From: Alphaproteobacteria bacterium
GTDB lineage: Bacteria; Pseudomonadota; Alphaproteobacteria; Caulobacterales; Hyphomonadaceae
Direction of reading: 5' to 3'
DNA length: 64,000 bases
Assembly: GCA_018830285.1 (NCBI GenBank)
Contig: JAHJSB010000023.1
Span: forward strand, 1-64,000
Both the position numbers and the translations under genes were made by a program. Shown piece after piece: positions 8,958 to 19,070 of the stretch (positions are counted from its first letter, which is position 1; the number at the start of each line of letters is the position of its first letter). The notes beneath the pieces were generated by a model that saw nothing but the letters and a program-made list of their open reading frames with translations, was not told the origin of the DNA and searched no databases.

Positions 8958-9740
8958 TCAGGAAACGCGTTCAACCATCATGTGCTTGATCTTGGCGATT
9001 GCCTTGGCCGGGTTCAGGCCTTTCGGGCAGACCTGCGCGCAGTTCATGATCGTGTGGCAGCGATACAGCTTGAACGGGTCTTCGAGGTCGTCAAGGCGCT
9101 CGCCGGTGGCTTCGTCGCGGCTGTCGATCAGCCAGCGATAGGCCTGCAGCAGGGCCGCCGGGCCGAGATACTTGTCGCCATTCCACCAATAAGACGGGCA
9201 AGAGGTCGAGCAGCACGCGCACAGGATGCACTCGTAAAGTCCGTTGAGTTCGTTGCGGTCCTCTTCCGACTGCTTCCATTCCTTCTCCGGATTGGGCGTG
9301 ACCGTCTTCAGGAAGGGCTGCACATAGGCGTGCTGGGCATAGAAGTTCGTCAGGTCCGGGATCAGGTCCTTGACCACGGGCAGGTGGGGCAGGGGGGAGA
9401 TCGAGATCACGCCGCCCGGCAGTTCGTCGAAGCCCTTGGTACAGGCAATCGTGTTGCTGCCGGCAATGTTCATGGAGCACGATCCGCACACGCCTTCACG
9501 GCACGAGCGGCGGAACGCGAGCGTCGGATCGACATTGTTCTTGATGTAGAGCAGGACGTCCAGGATCATCGTCCCGGCCTTGTCCATGTCGACCCAATAC
9601 AGGTCCCAGCGCGGGTTGCCGCCCTCTTCGGGACTGTAGCGGTAGATGCGGAACTGGCGCAGGTTCGTGGCGCCCTGCGGCTTCGGCCAGGTCTTGCCCT
9701 TGCCGACTCTGGAGTTCTTCGGAAGCGTTAGCTGGACCAT
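8958..9740 (-). CDS. sdhB: Succinate dehydrogenase iron-sulfur subunit
   Basis: A 260-residue SdhB carrying electrons from the SdhA flavin to quinone through 2Fe-2S, 4Fe-4S and 3Fe-4S clusters. The plant-type ferredoxin cluster ([15 protein letters not shown]) and the C-terminal cysteine sets ([17 protein letters not shown] and [21 protein letters not shown]) are complete. The open frame extends upstream, but conserved sequence begins at MVQLTLP, so the ATG at 9740 is used; it sits 10 bases after the sdhA stop. It is the last gene of sdhCDAB. Confidence 0.97.
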   Translation of the reverse strand: MVQLTLPKNSRVGKGKTWPKPQGATNLRQFRIYRYSPEEGGNPRWDLYWVDMDKAGTMILDVLLYIKNNVDPTLAFRRSCREGVCGSCSMNIAGSNTIACTKGFDELPGGVISISPLPHLPVVKDLIPDLTNFYAQHAYVQPFLKTVTPNPEKEWKQSEEDRNELNGLYECILCACCSTSCPSYWWNGDKYLGPAALLQAYRWLIDSRDEATGERLDDLEDPFKLYRCHTIMNCAQVCPKGLNPAKAIAKIKHMMVERVS

Positions 9741-9750
9741 CTGTAAACCC

Positions 9751-11538
9751 CTAGTAAACCCGTGCTTTTGGTTCGATATACGCAATCTCGTTCGACATCG
9801 TGTAATCGTGCACACCGCGATAATCGATCGTCACCTTGCCGGCGTCAGAGACCCAGGCGAGCGTGTGCTTCATCCATTTCGCGTCATTGCGCTCGGAGAA
9901 ATCCTCGCGCGCATGCGCGCCGCGGCTTTCTTCACGGTTGGCCGCCGAATTCACGGTGACGGCGGCCTGCGCGATCAGGTTGTCGAATTCGAGCGCCTCG
10001 AGAAGGTCCGTATTCCAGACCAGGCCGCGATCCTTCACGTCCAGGCCGGGCAGTTTCTTGTAGACGTCGTCGATGGCTTCGACACCCTCGCGCAGCACGT
10101 CGCCGGTGCGGAACACCGCGCAATTGCCCTGCATCGCTTTCTGCATCTCAAGGCGCAGCTTGGCGACGGGCTGGTCGCCGGTCGCGTTGCGGATCCTGTC
10201 GAAGCGGGCGAGGTGGCTGTCGGTGGCGCCCTTGGGAAGCGTCGGCTGCGTTGCGCCGGCTTCCGTCGTGGCGCCGCAGCGAAGGCCTGCCGCGCGGCCA
10301 AACACGACAAGGTCAATCAGCGAGTTGGACCCGAGGCGGTTGGCGCCGTGAACCGACACGCAGGCGGCTTCACCGACGGCCATGAGGCCCGGCACAACGG
10401 AGTCCGCGTCGTCACCTTTCTTGGTCAGCACTTCGCCATGATAATTGGTCGGAATGCCGCCCATATTATAGTGTACGGTCGGCAGGACCGGGATCGGCTC
10501 CTTGGTGACATCGACGCCGGCGAAGATTTTCGCCGTTTCCGAAATACCGGGCAGCCGCTCGGCCAGGACGGCGGCGCCAAGGTGTTCAAGGTGGAGGTAG
10601 ATATGATCCTTTTCGGGACTGACACCGCGGCCCTCACGGATTTCCAGTGTCATCGCGCGTGAAACCACATCGCGTGAGGCGAGATCTTTTGCGGAAGGCG
10701 CATACCGCTCCATGAAGCGTTCGCCTTCGGAATTGGTCAGGTAACCGCCTTCGCCGCGCGAGCCTTCCGTGATCAGGCAGCCCGAGCCGTAGATGCCGGT
10801 CGGGTGGAACTGGACGAATTCCATGTCCTGCAACGGCAGGCCGGCGCGCAGCACCATGGCATTGCCGTCACCGGTACAGGTGTGGGCCGAGGTGCACGAG
10901 AAGAAGGCGCGGCCATAGCCACCCGTCGCAAGGATCGTTTTCTGCGCGCGGAAGCGGTGCAACGTGCCGTCGTCGAGCTTCCAGGCGGTCACGCCGCGGC
11001 AGACGCCGTCATCGTCCATGATCAGGTCGAGCGCGATATATTCGATGAAGAATTCGGTCTCTTCGCGAACGCACTGGCCGTAGAGCGTGTGAAGCATGGC
11101 GTGACCGGTCCGGTCCGCTGCAGCGCACGTGCGCTGCACGGGGCCTTCGCCGAAGTCGCGCGTCATGCCGCCAAAGGCGCGCTGGTAGATCTTGCCTTCG
11201 TCGGTGCGGCTGAAGGGCATGCCCCAGTGCTCGAGTTCGTACACGGCGGCAGGCGCTTCGCGGCAGAGATATTCAATGGCGTCCTGGTCTCCGAGCCAGT
11301 CGGAGCCCTTGACGGTGTCATACATGTGCCAGCGCCAGTTATCTTCGCCCATGTTGCCGAGCGACGCGGCGATGCCGCCCTGCGCTGCAACCGTGTGCGA
11401 GCGGGTTGGGAAAACCTTGGTGATACAGGCGGTCTTCAGGCCGGCCTGTGCGGCGCCAAGCGCGGCCCGAAGGCCCGAGCCGCCTGCGCCGACAACGACG
11501 ACGTCATAGGTATGGTCAATGAATTTATAGTCGGTCAT
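9751..11538 (-). CDS. sdhA: Succinate dehydrogenase flavoprotein subunit
   Basis: A 595-residue SdhA, which oxidises succinate to fumarate with covalent FAD. The dinucleotide fold [21 protein letters not shown], the flavinylation His region [11 protein letters not shown] and the catalytic Arg/His segments (including [20 protein letters not shown]) are present, with the usual C-terminal capping domain. The ATG at 11538 is preferred because GGAGAAACC lies just upstream; an in-frame ATG at 11562 would overlap sdhD. Order and strand agree with a single sdhCDAB transcript. Confidence 0.97.
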   Translation of the reverse strand: MTDYKFIDHTYDVVVVGAGGSGLRAALGAAQAGLKTACITKVFPTRSHTVAAQGGIAASLGNMGEDNWRWHMYDTVKGSDWLGDQDAIEYLCREAPAAVYELEHWGMPFSRTDEGKIYQRAFGGMTRDFGEGPVQRTCAAADRTGHAMLHTLYGQCVREETEFFIEYIALDLIMDDDGVCRGVTAWKLDDGTLHRFRAQKTILATGGYGRAFFSCTSAHTCTGDGNAMVLRAGLPLQDMEFVQFHPTGIYGSGCLITEGSRGEGGYLTNSEGERFMERYAPSAKDLASRDVVSRAMTLEIREGRGVSPEKDHIYLHLEHLGAAVLAERLPGISETAKIFAGVDVTKEPIPVLPTVHYNMGGIPTNYHGEVLTKKGDDADSVVPGLMAVGEAACVSVHGANRLGSNSLIDLVVFGRAAGLRCGATTEAGATQPTLPKGATDSHLARFDRIRNATGDQPVAKLRLEMQKAMQGNCAVFRTGDVLREGVEAIDDVYKKLPGLDVKDRGLVWNTDLLEALEFDNLIAQAAVTVNSAANREESRGAHAREDFSERNDAKWMKHTLAWVSDAGKVTIDYRGVHDYTMSNEIAYIEPKARVY

Positions 11539-11561
11539 CTTGGTTTCTCCCGCGGCCGCCA

Positions 11562-11957
11562 TCAGGCGCCAGCGCCAATCCAGAGTTTCAGCACAGACAG
11601 GGCCACTGTCACGAACAGGGCGATCACCGCGAAACTGTTCAGGATCAGCAGCGCCGAACGCGTGCTCGTCTTAGCGATATAGTCCTCAATGACGATCTGC
11701 ATACCAATCCGCATGTGATAGAACGCCGCGCCGGCCGTCAGGATCAGCAGGATGGCGTTCCACGGCTTGCCGGCCCACTCGGCGGCCCCGGCATAGCCGA
11801 TGGATGACGCGTTGATCACCGAGTACAGGAACCATGGAACCAGGAAAACGAGCGCGATCGCGGTGACGCGTTGGCGGATATGATCGGAAGTCCCGGATTT
11901 TGCTGAACCAAGGCCGCGGGTGATCTTTGCGGGCGTGACGAATTCGCTTTTTGCCAT
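11562..11957 (-). CDS. sdhD: Succinate dehydrogenase hydrophobic membrane anchor subunit
   Basis: A 131-residue protein with three predicted membrane helices. The [16 protein letters not shown] segment supplies the SdhD haem-ligand His and the Asp-Tyr pair near the quinone site. The N-terminal region ([19 protein letters not shown]) is typical of alphaproteobacterial SdhD. It lies 12 bases after sdhC and just upstream of sdhA. Confidence 0.93.
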   Translation of the reverse strand: MAKSEFVTPAKITRGLGSAKSGTSDHIRQRVTAIALVFLVPWFLYSVINASSIGYAGAAEWAGKPWNAILLILTAGAAFYHMRIGMQIVIEDYIAKTSTRSALLILNSFAVIALFVTVALSVLKLWIGAGA

Positions 11958-11969
11958 TTTGAGGACTCC

Positions 11970-12368
11970 TTAAAGCCAGAGAACAGCGGCCCAGATGGCC
12001 ACCGATCCCAGAACGGCAAAGACATAGAGAAAAACGGAGACGGCGCTGGCCGTCTTTGGCTTGAACCCAGCATGTGGGCCGTCCCAGAGCAGGAAGCGTA
12101 TTCCGCCCGCGAAGTGGAACAGCACTGCCACGGTCCAGACAAACAGGATTACCTGGGCCGGGACACCGGAAATGACCGCCTCGGCCTGCGCATAGGCCTC
12201 AGGTCCGGTCGCAAGTGCAATCAGCCAGGCTGCGATCAGGAATGTTCCGAAATAGAGCCCCATGCCGGTAATGCGGTGCGTGATCGACGCGAACATGGTT
12301 GCGTGCGGTCGCCAAATTTGCAGGTGGGGCGACAGGGGGCGGGGATCGGCCCGGTTGGTGCCTGACAT
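11970..12368 (-). CDS. sdhC: Succinate dehydrogenase cytochrome b556 subunit
   Basis: A 132-residue three-helix anchor subunit. The N-terminal RPLSPHLQIW and SITHRITGMGLYFG segments are the SdhC family signature, with the Ser/Arg/His near the quinone site; HFAGGIRFLLWD provides the haem-side His. It is the first gene of the operon. Its start faces the divergent DUF885 gene, leaving 92 bases in which both promoters must lie. Confidence 0.95.
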   Translation of the reverse strand: MSGTNRADPRPLSPHLQIWRPHATMFASITHRITGMGLYFGTFLIAAWLIALATGPEAYAQAEAVISGVPAQVILFVWTVAVLFHFAGGIRFLLWDGPHAGFKPKTASAVSVFLYVFAVLGSVAIWAAVLWL

Positions 12369-12460
12369 GGAAGCTTACCTTACCTGTAATGAAACGCTTG
12401 GCTTCGGGTTCTAGGCGCCTCTATGATCCTGTCAACGTGAAGGGCGACAGGAGCGACAAA

Positions 12461-14209
12461 ATGAAACCGCTGATTCTTGGTCTGGGCCTGTTGGTCATGT
12501 CGCTTGGGGCTCATGCAGAGACCGCGCCGGACCCGATGGAAACGCTCGTCGTCGAATACGAAACCTATGTTCGTGCAGTCAATCCTGACCAAGCGGCGCG
12601 GGTCGACGGCACCGCAGCGCGCCAGTGGCGCGACGTGAGCCCAGATGCGGTCGCAGTTCAGGCCACAAGGGCGCAAGACCTGTTGCAGCGCATTAAGTCG
12701 GCCGAGACGTCGCGCACCGTCGACAAGGCAATCCTTGAGCGTCTCCTGCGATCAGACCTCGACGATGCGCAATATGACGCGGCGCGCATCCCGTTCACCG
12801 GCGACTGGGGATTCCAGGCCGAACCGATCTTCGCGGCCATGCAGACCACGCTCGACTCGCAGGAAGATGCCGAAGCCTGGATCGCCCGGCTCAATGACGT
12901 TCCCCGCTATTTCGCCGAGAATATCGAGAATATGCGCCGGGGCATCGCAACCGGCTGGACGGCGAATGCCGATCCGTTGGGCACGATGACCGACCAGATC
13001 CGCGAGCAGATCGTGACGGATCCGGCAGAGAGCAGCCTGCTCACGCCATTCGCCAGCCTGCCGGCGGACATGGACGCCGAGACGGCGGCGCGCCTGCGCG
13101 CCGAGGGACTGGAGGCGGCTTCGCACGCTGTGACGGCGTATCGGGACACGTTGCATTTCATCGTCACGGAATATGCACCGTATGCACGACCGGGCGCGGG
13201 GATTGCTGCGCTGCCGGGCGGCAGGGAAATCTATACGGCGCTGGTCGAGCATCACACGGCTGGCGCGGGCTACACGCCGGTCGAAATCCATGAGCTCGGC
13301 AATCGCGAAGTCGCGCGTATCCGCGCAGAAATGGAAGACATCATTGCGGAGATCGGTTTCGACGGCAGCTTTGCCGACTTTCTCGCCTTCCTGCGCGCCG
13401 ATCCGCAATTCTATGCCACGTCTGACACAGACCTGATGACAAAGGCCAAGGCGATTGCCGCGCGGATGGACGCGATGCTGCCCGACTATTTCGGTCGCCT
13501 GCCCAAGCTTGCCTATGATGTTGAGCCTGTGCCGAATGCCATCGCGCCGGGTTACACGTCGGCCCGCTATGTTGAGGGCGATCCCTCAGAAGGGCGCCAC
13601 GGCATCTATTGGGTCAACACCTACGCCCTTGAACAGCGCCCGCTCTACGAACTCCCGGCCCTCACGGCGCATGAGGCTGTTCCCGGCCATCACCTGCAGA
13701 TCGCGCTCTCACAGGAAATGAGCGACCAGCCGAAATTCCGCCAGGACTATTACGCCACCGCCTTCGGAGAAGGCTGGGGCCTCTATTCGGAACATCTTGC
13801 CGGCGAAGCGGGAATGTATGAGACGCCCTATGAGCGCTTTGGCGGCCTGTCGATGGAGATGTGGCGGGCCTGCCGCCTCGTCGCGGATACCGGCCTGCAC
13901 TGGTATGGCTGGACTCGGGAAGAGGCCGAGGCCTGTTTCAAGGACAATAGCGCGCTCGCCCCGCTCAATATCGATATCGAGGTGACGCGCTATATCGGCT
14001 GGCCGGGCCAGGCGGTCGCCTACAAGATGGGCGAGCTGAAAATCCGCGAATTGCGGGCCGAGGCCAAGGCCGCGCTGGGCGAGCAATTCGACATCAGGGC
14101 GTTCCATGATGCCGTGCTGGAAGAGGGCGCCGTGCCGCTCGATGTACTCGAGGCGCATATCAAGGCCTGGGTTGCCGGGCAGCGGCCTGCGGTGCCGCCC
14201 GCTCCATGA
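12461..14209 (+). CDS. Secreted DUF885 family protein (putative metallopeptidase-like)
   Basis: A 582-residue DUF885 protein. The open frame continues upstream, but ATG 12461 follows an AGGAG-like site (ACAGGAGCGACAAA) and begins a clear Sec signal peptide (KPLILGLGLLVMSLGAHA, cleavage near residue 19). The family hallmark ALTAHEAVPGHHLQIAL contains an HExxxGHH arrangement resembling a zinc site, with a downstream Glu-rich YATAFGEGWGLYSE segment. DUF885 proteins are predicted peptidases of unknown substrate. A second DUF885 protein is encoded at 28288-30177. The stop overlaps the following amidotransferase start (ATGA). Confidence 0.88.
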   Translation: MKPLILGLGLLVMSLGAHAETAPDPMETLVVEYETYVRAVNPDQAARVDGTAARQWRDVSPDAVAVQATRAQDLLQRIKSAETSRTVDKAILERLLRSDLDDAQYDAARIPFTGDWGFQAEPIFAAMQTTLDSQEDAEAWIARLNDVPRYFAENIENMRRGIATGWTANADPLGTMTDQIREQIVTDPAESSLLTPFASLPADMDAETAARLRAEGLEAASHAVTAYRDTLHFIVTEYAPYARPGAGIAALPGGREIYTALVEHHTAGAGYTPVEIHELGNREVARIRAEMEDIIAEIGFDGSFADFLAFLRADPQFYATSDTDLMTKAKAIAARMDAMLPDYFGRLPKLAYDVEPVPNAIAPGYTSARYVEGDPSEGRHGIYWVNTYALEQRPLYELPALTAHEAVPGHHLQIALSQEMSDQPKFRQDYYATAFGEGWGLYSEHLAGEAGMYETPYERFGGLSMEMWRACRLVADTGLHWYGWTREEAEACFKDNSALAPLNIDIEVTRYIGWPGQAVAYKMGELKIRELRAEAKAALGEQFDIRAFHDAVLEEGAVPLDVLEAHIKAWVAGQRPAVPPAP

Positions 14210-14919
14210 AGCTCACGATCGTCGAAACCGGCCTCGTTCCGGAGCCTATCCGGGCTGCGTTCATGGATTATCCGGGCATGCTTCGTGCACTTGTTCGTGC
14301 ATCCGATCCGGCCATGGATTTCGAAACCGTCTCCGTGATCAAGGGCGAGACCTTGCCGGATCCGACCTCGCTGGAGGCCATCCTGATCACCGGTTCGCCA
14401 GCCGGCGTCTATGATGACGACCCGTGGATCGGCCCCCTGATGGACTTCGCCCGCGCAGCCGCTGCTGCAGCTGTGCCGCAGGTCGGCATCTGTTTCGGGC
14501 ACCAGCTCCTCGCCGAAGCCCTCGGCGGCAAGGTGATCAAATCCCCCAAGGGCTGGGGCGTCGGGCGTCACACCTATGAAGTGCTGGACTGTCCCGGCCT
14601 TGTCGCAAAAAATTGTCCAAAAACGGTCTCTGTCGCGGTCAGCCATCAGGACCAGGTTGTCATCCCGCCGCCGGGCGCCGACGTGATCGCGCGGTCGGAC
14701 TTCACGCCCTATGCGAGTCTCAATTACGCGAATGGTCCCGCTATCAGTTTCCAGTGCCATCCCGAGTTCGACGATACCTATTCTGCAGCGCTCTATACAG
14801 CGCGCGCGGACCGTCTCGGCCCGGCCGCCGCGCCGGCCGTGACGTCGCTCGCGGTGCCGGGCGATAATGCCCTTGTCGGCAAATGGATCGCCGGCTTCCT
14901 GAAAAGCCATGCCCGCTGA
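14206..14919 (+). CDS. Class I glutamine amidotransferase domain protein
   Basis: A 237-residue stand-alone GATase1 protein. The nucleophile elbow QVGICFGHQLLAEALGG carries the catalytic Cys, and the C-terminal SFQCHPEFDDTY supplies the His and Glu of the triad. Such stand-alone proteins (GMP synthase glutamine-amidotransferase-like or gamma-glutamyl hydrolase-like) transfer or release the glutamine amide; the acceptor is unknown. Translation is probably coupled to the DUF885 gene by the 4-base overlap. Confidence 0.85.
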   Translation: MKLTIVETGLVPEPIRAAFMDYPGMLRALVRASDPAMDFETVSVIKGETLPDPTSLEAILITGSPAGVYDDDPWIGPLMDFARAAAAAAVPQVGICFGHQLLAEALGGKVIKSPKGWGVGRHTYEVLDCPGLVAKNCPKTVSVAVSHQDQVVIPPPGADVIARSDFTPYASLNYANGPAISFQCHPEFDDTYSAALYTARADRLGPAAAPAVTSLAVPGDNALVGKWIAGFLKSHAR

Positions 14920-15024
14920 GCGATTGGGCGGTTAACATATCGCCTCTGGCGCGAAACCTGCATCCTGTTGCCAGAGACGCCAGACTTGTGTTGAACACCT
15001 GCTGAAACCCGGAGACAGCCCGCC

Positions 15025-16542
15025 ATGATGCCGAAGCCGCTCGCCCATATCGACGACAATACGCTCGAATTCGAGATTCTGCCTTTGGTGAAGCCAACAG
15101 GCTTCCGCGAATATGATGCGCGCTGGTGGTTCAATGGCATCGGTCATGAAAAGCCGCCGGAACTGAACTATACCGGCGTCCAGGCTCTCGGCCTTGGCAT
15201 GGCGACCCTGTTCCATGAAATGGGCGTGACGCCGAAGGTTGTGACCGGGCATGATTTCCGCTCGATCAGCCAGCCGATCAAGAACGCGCTGGTCCTGGGC
15301 ATGGTGCAGGGTGGCTGCGAAGTGCTGGATGTCGGCCTCGCCCTCTCGCCAATGGTCTACTGGAGCCAGTTCGAACTGGATGCTGCTTGCTGCGCCATGG
15401 TAACGGCAAGCCATAACGAGAATGGCTGGACCGGCGTGAAAATGGGCGCCGACCGCCCGCTGACCTTCGGGCCGGTCGAGATGGGCCGCCTCAAGGAAAT
15501 CGTCATGGGCGGCAACTTCACGCCGCGCGCCGGCGGGGCGCACTATCGCGTCGACGGCATGCGCGAAAAATACATCGCGTCGGTGGCTGAAGGCGTGAAA
15601 CTGTCGCGTCCGATCAAGGTGATTGCGGCCTGCGGAAACGGTACGGCGGGCGCCTTTGCGCCGGACGCGCTGCGGGCGATGGGCGCTGAAGTGATCGAGA
15701 TGGACTGCAATCTCGACAACACGTTCCCGAAATACAACCCGAACCCCGAAGACGCCGAAATGCTGCACGAAATGTCGAAAGCCGTGAAGGAACTCGGCGC
15801 CGATGTCGTGCTCGGCTTTGATGGCGACGGCGATCGCTGCGGCGTGGTCGACAATACGGGCGAGGAAATCTACGCCGACAAGATCGGCCTGATGCTGGCC
15901 CGCGACCTGTCGAAAAACTACAAGAACGCGACCTTCGTCGTCGATGTGAAGTCCACAGGCCTCTACAAGACGGATCCGATCCTCAAGGAAAACGGTGCGA
16001 CGGTCGATTATTACAAGACCGGCCACTCCTACATCAAGCGCCGCACCAATGAACTCGGCGCCCTCGCAGGCTTCGAGAAGTCCGGTCACTTCTTCTTCCG
16101 TCCGCCCATCGGGCTTGGCTATGACTGCGCCCTGACGGCCGCCAAGGCGATCCTCGAAATGCTCGATCGCAACCCCGGAAAGACCATGGCCGACCTCCGC
16201 GACGAACTCGGCGTCGCTTATACATCGCTGACCATGTCGCCGCATTGCGGTGACGAAGTGAAATATGACGTGGTTGATAAGATGGTTGCTGAATACGAAG
16301 CGCTTAACGGCACCGAGATTCTTGGCCGCAAGGTGATTGACGTGAACACCGTCAACGGCGCGCGTGTGACGCTCGACGATGGCAGTTGGGTGCTTGTGCG
16401 CGCCTCATCGAACAAGCCCGAACTGGTCGTGGTTGTCGAATCCATGGCGAGTGGCGACGACATGCGCGATCTCTTCCACAAGGAAGTCAAACCACGCCTC
16501 GGAAAGCATGCCGAAGTCGGAGCCTACAACCAGGAGATTTGA
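15025..16542 (+). CDS. Phosphomannomutase/phosphoglucomutase (alpha-D-phosphohexomutase)
   Basis: A 505-residue phosphohexomutase interconverting hexose 6- and 1-phosphates for sugar nucleotide supply. Domain 1 has the phosphoserine loop in MVTASHNENGWTGVK, domain 2 the Mg site GFDGDGDRCGVVD, domain 3 the sugar-binding GFEKSGHFFF, and domain 4 a phosphate-binding segment near VRASSNKPELVVVVES. It is slightly longer than typical 460-residue enzymes. The start is ATG 15025 or 15028. It sits upstream of a UDP-sugar dehydrogenase, suggesting provision of precursors for envelope polysaccharide. Confidence 0.92.
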   Translation: MMPKPLAHIDDNTLEFEILPLVKPTGFREYDARWWFNGIGHEKPPELNYTGVQALGLGMATLFHEMGVTPKVVTGHDFRSISQPIKNALVLGMVQGGCEVLDVGLALSPMVYWSQFELDAACCAMVTASHNENGWTGVKMGADRPLTFGPVEMGRLKEIVMGGNFTPRAGGAHYRVDGMREKYIASVAEGVKLSRPIKVIAACGNGTAGAFAPDALRAMGAEVIEMDCNLDNTFPKYNPNPEDAEMLHEMSKAVKELGADVVLGFDGDGDRCGVVDNTGEEIYADKIGLMLARDLSKNYKNATFVVDVKSTGLYKTDPILKENGATVDYYKTGHSYIKRRTNELGALAGFEKSGHFFFRPPIGLGYDCALTAAKAILEMLDRNPGKTMADLRDELGVAYTSLTMSPHCGDEVKYDVVDKMVAEYEALNGTEILGRKVIDVNTVNGARVTLDDGSWVLVRASSNKPELVVVVESMASGDDMRDLFHKEVKPRLGKHAEVGAYNQEI

Positions 16543-16547
16543 GACGC

Positions 16548-16976
16548 ATGTCGCTCAACCCGAACTATGCAGCCGTATCCGGTCACCAGCAGGCTACCTC
16601 CCGGTGGGCGATCACCCTGCCCGGCCAGTTCAATCGGCGCGAAGAGGACGCGGGTCTGTGCTATTGGCGTCCGGGCCTCACGCTGTGGCTCAAGGCGTAT
16701 GGTACTGAAGACGGCGTTTCCGTCGAAGACCGCATGCTGCGAGATCGCGCGAATGTGCCCAGCGCGGCGACCGATATCACGGAAAGCGTGGAAGGTGGCG
16801 TCAGTCGCCTGTCCTACCGTCTTTCGGAGACCCGCGCCGATGGCGTGGTTGTAAAAGGGCTTTACAGTTTCGCCCATGGAGAGGCCGGCCAGGCCATGCT
16901 GGCAGCCTATGCCGACGATGATTCCGAACTGGAAGCCGCACGTCTTGTGTCCGCTTCCCTCTCCTATATCGCTTGA
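16548..16976 (+). CDS. Hypothetical protein downstream of phosphomannomutase
   Basis: A 142-residue soluble protein I do not recognise. It starts five bases after the phosphomannomutase stop at ATG 16548; the longer frame upstream overlaps the mutase and is not credible as coding. The sequence has no signal peptide, cysteine motif or membrane helix. It contains a beta-rich middle (VSRLSYRLSETRADGVVVKGLYSFAHGE) and an acidic C-terminal helix. The tight spacing suggests co-transcription with the mutase. Confidence 0.7.
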   Translation: MSLNPNYAAVSGHQQATSRWAITLPGQFNRREEDAGLCYWRPGLTLWLKAYGTEDGVSVEDRMLRDRANVPSAATDITESVEGGVSRLSYRLSETRADGVVVKGLYSFAHGEAGQAMLAAYADDDSELEAARLVSASLSYIA

Positions 16977-17072
16977 CGACGCCGCACTGCTGGCGCGCCC
17001 ACTTGACCTGATGGCACAAAAATCGCACCCGTCGCCCGATTGGCGTCAGGGGCTTTCGAAAAGGACTATTCC

Positions 17073-18377
17073 ATGCGCGTTGCGATGATCGGCACTGGCT
17101 ATGTTGGACTGGTATCGGGAGCCTGCTTTGCAGATTTCGGTCACGTCGTGACCTGCGTTGACAAGGATGCGTCGAAAATCGAACGCCTGAAAAATGGCAT
17201 CATGCCGATTTTCGAGCCGGGTCTCGACGCGCTTGTCGCGAGCAATGTCGAGGAAGAGCGCCTGTTCTTCACGACCGATGCTGCTGACGCGATCAAGGAT
17301 GCCGACGCGGTGTTCATCGCGGTTGGCACGCCTTCGCGGCGCGGCGATGGCCACGCAGACTTGTCCTATGTTTACGCCGCCGCCAAGGAAATTGCCGGTC
17401 TGATGGATGGCTTCACTGTTATCGTGACCAAGTCGACCGTTCCGGTGGGCACAGGCGATGAAGTTGAGCAGATCATGCGCGACGCCTGCCCCGATGGCGA
17501 TTTTGCAGTCGTGTCCAACCCCGAATTCCTGCGCGAAGGCGCTGCGATCAAGGACTTCAAGATTCCCGATCGTATCGTCGTCGGCACGGAAGACGAGCGC
17601 GCCCGCCAGTTGATGCGCGAACTCTACCGCCCGCTATTCCTCAACGAGACGCCCATCCTGTTTACGGACCGGCGTACGTCGGAACTGATCAAGTATGCGG
17701 CGAACGCCTTCCTGGCGGTCAAGATCACTTTCATCAACGAGATGGCAGACCTGTGCGAGAAGGTGGGCGCGAATGTGCAGGAAGTCTCTCGTGGAATCGG
17801 GCTGGACAACCGGATCGGGAGGAAATTCCTGAATGCTGGACCGGGCTATGGCGGCAGCTGCTTCCCGAAAGACACGCTGGCGCTTACCAAGACTGCGAAT
17901 GATGCGGGTGCGCCTGTGCGGATCATCGACACGGTCGTTGAAGTGAATGCAGCGCGCAAGAAAGCCATGGCTGCCAAGATCATTCGCGCGATGGGCGGCG
18001 ACGTGACTGGCAAGACGATCGGTGTGCTGGGACTCGCATTCAAACAGAATACCGACGACATGCGCGACGCGCCGAGCCTCGATATCTTGCCAGCCCTGAT
18101 AGCAGCCGGCGCCAAGATCCGCGCCTATGACCCCGAAGCCATGACCGAGGCATCGCACCTGCTCGATGGCGTCGAATTCGCCACAGGCCCGTATGAGGCG
18201 ATCAAGGGTGCCGACGCGATGGTGATCATTACCGAATGGGACCAGTTCCGCGCGCTCGATTTCGACCGGGTGAAGGCTGCGCTCAATAGCAATATCGTGG
18301 TAGACTTGCGCAATATCTATTCGCCCGAAGACATGGCGGCCCACGGGTTTGCCTATACGTCTATCGGGCGACCGTAG
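17073..18377 (+). CDS. ugd: UDP-glucose/GDP-mannose dehydrogenase family (probable UDP-glucose 6-dehydrogenase)
   Basis: A 434-residue sugar-nucleotide dehydrogenase: two NAD-dependent oxidations of UDP-glucose to UDP-glucuronate (or of GDP-mannose). The Rossmann start [20 protein letters not shown] fixes the ATG at 17073. The catalytic Cys lies in [16 protein letters not shown], with Lys in the conserved [17 protein letters not shown] segment. UDP-glucose is the likelier substrate by overall similarity but is not proven. It belongs with the phosphohexomutase to a sugar nucleotide supply group. Confidence 0.9.
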   Translation: MRVAMIGTGYVGLVSGACFADFGHVVTCVDKDASKIERLKNGIMPIFEPGLDALVASNVEEERLFFTTDAADAIKDADAVFIAVGTPSRRGDGHADLSYVYAAAKEIAGLMDGFTVIVTKSTVPVGTGDEVEQIMRDACPDGDFAVVSNPEFLREGAAIKDFKIPDRIVVGTEDERARQLMRELYRPLFLNETPILFTDRRTSELIKYAANAFLAVKITFINEMADLCEKVGANVQEVSRGIGLDNRIGRKFLNAGPGYGGSCFPKDTLALTKTANDAGAPVRIIDTVVEVNAARKKAMAAKIIRAMGGDVTGKTIGVLGLAFKQNTDDMRDAPSLDILPALIAAGAKIRAYDPEAMTEASHLLDGVEFATGPYEAIKGADAMVIITEWDQFRALDFDRVKAALNSNIVVDLRNIYSPEDMAAHGFAYTSIGRP

Positions 18378-18411
18378 TTTTTCGAAACCCCTTCAAGACC
18401 GGATCCCAGAC

Positions 18412-19062
18412 ATGAAATTCTTCGTCGACACCGCCGACACCAAGGATATTGCCGAACTCGCCGCGACCGGCCTGATCGATGGTGTCACGACCAATCCCTC
18501 CCTGATCGCAAAATCCGGTCGCCCTTTTGCGGAAGTGATCAAGGAAATTTGTGGACTGACAGATGGTCCGGTCAGCGCGGAAGTCGTCGCGACAGACACC
18601 GAAGGCATGGTGCGCGAAGGCCGCAAGCTCGCCAAGATCGCCGAGAACGTGGCCGTGAAGCTGCCGCTGACCTGGGACGGGCTCAAGGCCTGTCGTACCC
18701 TGTCGGACGAAGGAACAGCTGTAAATGTGACGCTTTGCTTCTCGGCCAATCAGGCCTTGCTCGCCGCCAAGGCCGGCGCGGCATTCATCTCGCCATTCAT
18801 TGGACGTCTAGACGATATCAATATCGACGGCATGGAACTGATCAGCGACATCCGCCAGATTTATGACAACTATCTTTTCGATACCGAGATCCTGGCTGCG
18901 TCGATCCGCACGCCGAACCATGTCAAACTGTCGGCCCTTGCCGGCGCTGACGTTGCAACGATGCCGCCAAACGTGATCAAGAGCCTGGTCAACCATCCGC
19001 TGACGGACAAGGGACTTGAAGCCTTCCTCGCGGACGCGAAGAAGGCGGACATCAAGGTCTGA
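18412..19062 (+). CDS. Transaldolase / fructose-6-phosphate aldolase (TalC/FSA type)
   Basis: A 216-residue short transaldolase. The ATG at 18412 starts the canonical [27 protein letters not shown] follows, and the Schiff-base lysine lies in [13 protein letters not shown]. This length is typical of the FSA/TalC subfamily, whose members act either as transaldolase in the pentose phosphate pathway or as fructose-6-phosphate aldolase; sequence alone does not decide which. It is eight bases before the thiD start. Confidence 0.93.
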   Translation: MKFFVDTADTKDIAELAATGLIDGVTTNPSLIAKSGRPFAEVIKEICGLTDGPVSAEVVATDTEGMVREGRKLAKIAENVAVKLPLTWDGLKACRTLSDEGTAVNVTLCFSANQALLAAKAGAAFISPFIGRLDDINIDGMELISDIRQIYDNYLFDTEILAASIRTPNHVKLSALAGADVATMPPNVIKSLVNHPLTDKGLEAFLADAKKADIKV

Positions 19063-19070
19063 CGCGTCCC

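Noticed and set aside
14932-16245. A 437-codon minus-strand ORF opposite the phosphomannomutase
   Set aside because: Shadow frame; the plus-strand mutase motifs are complete.
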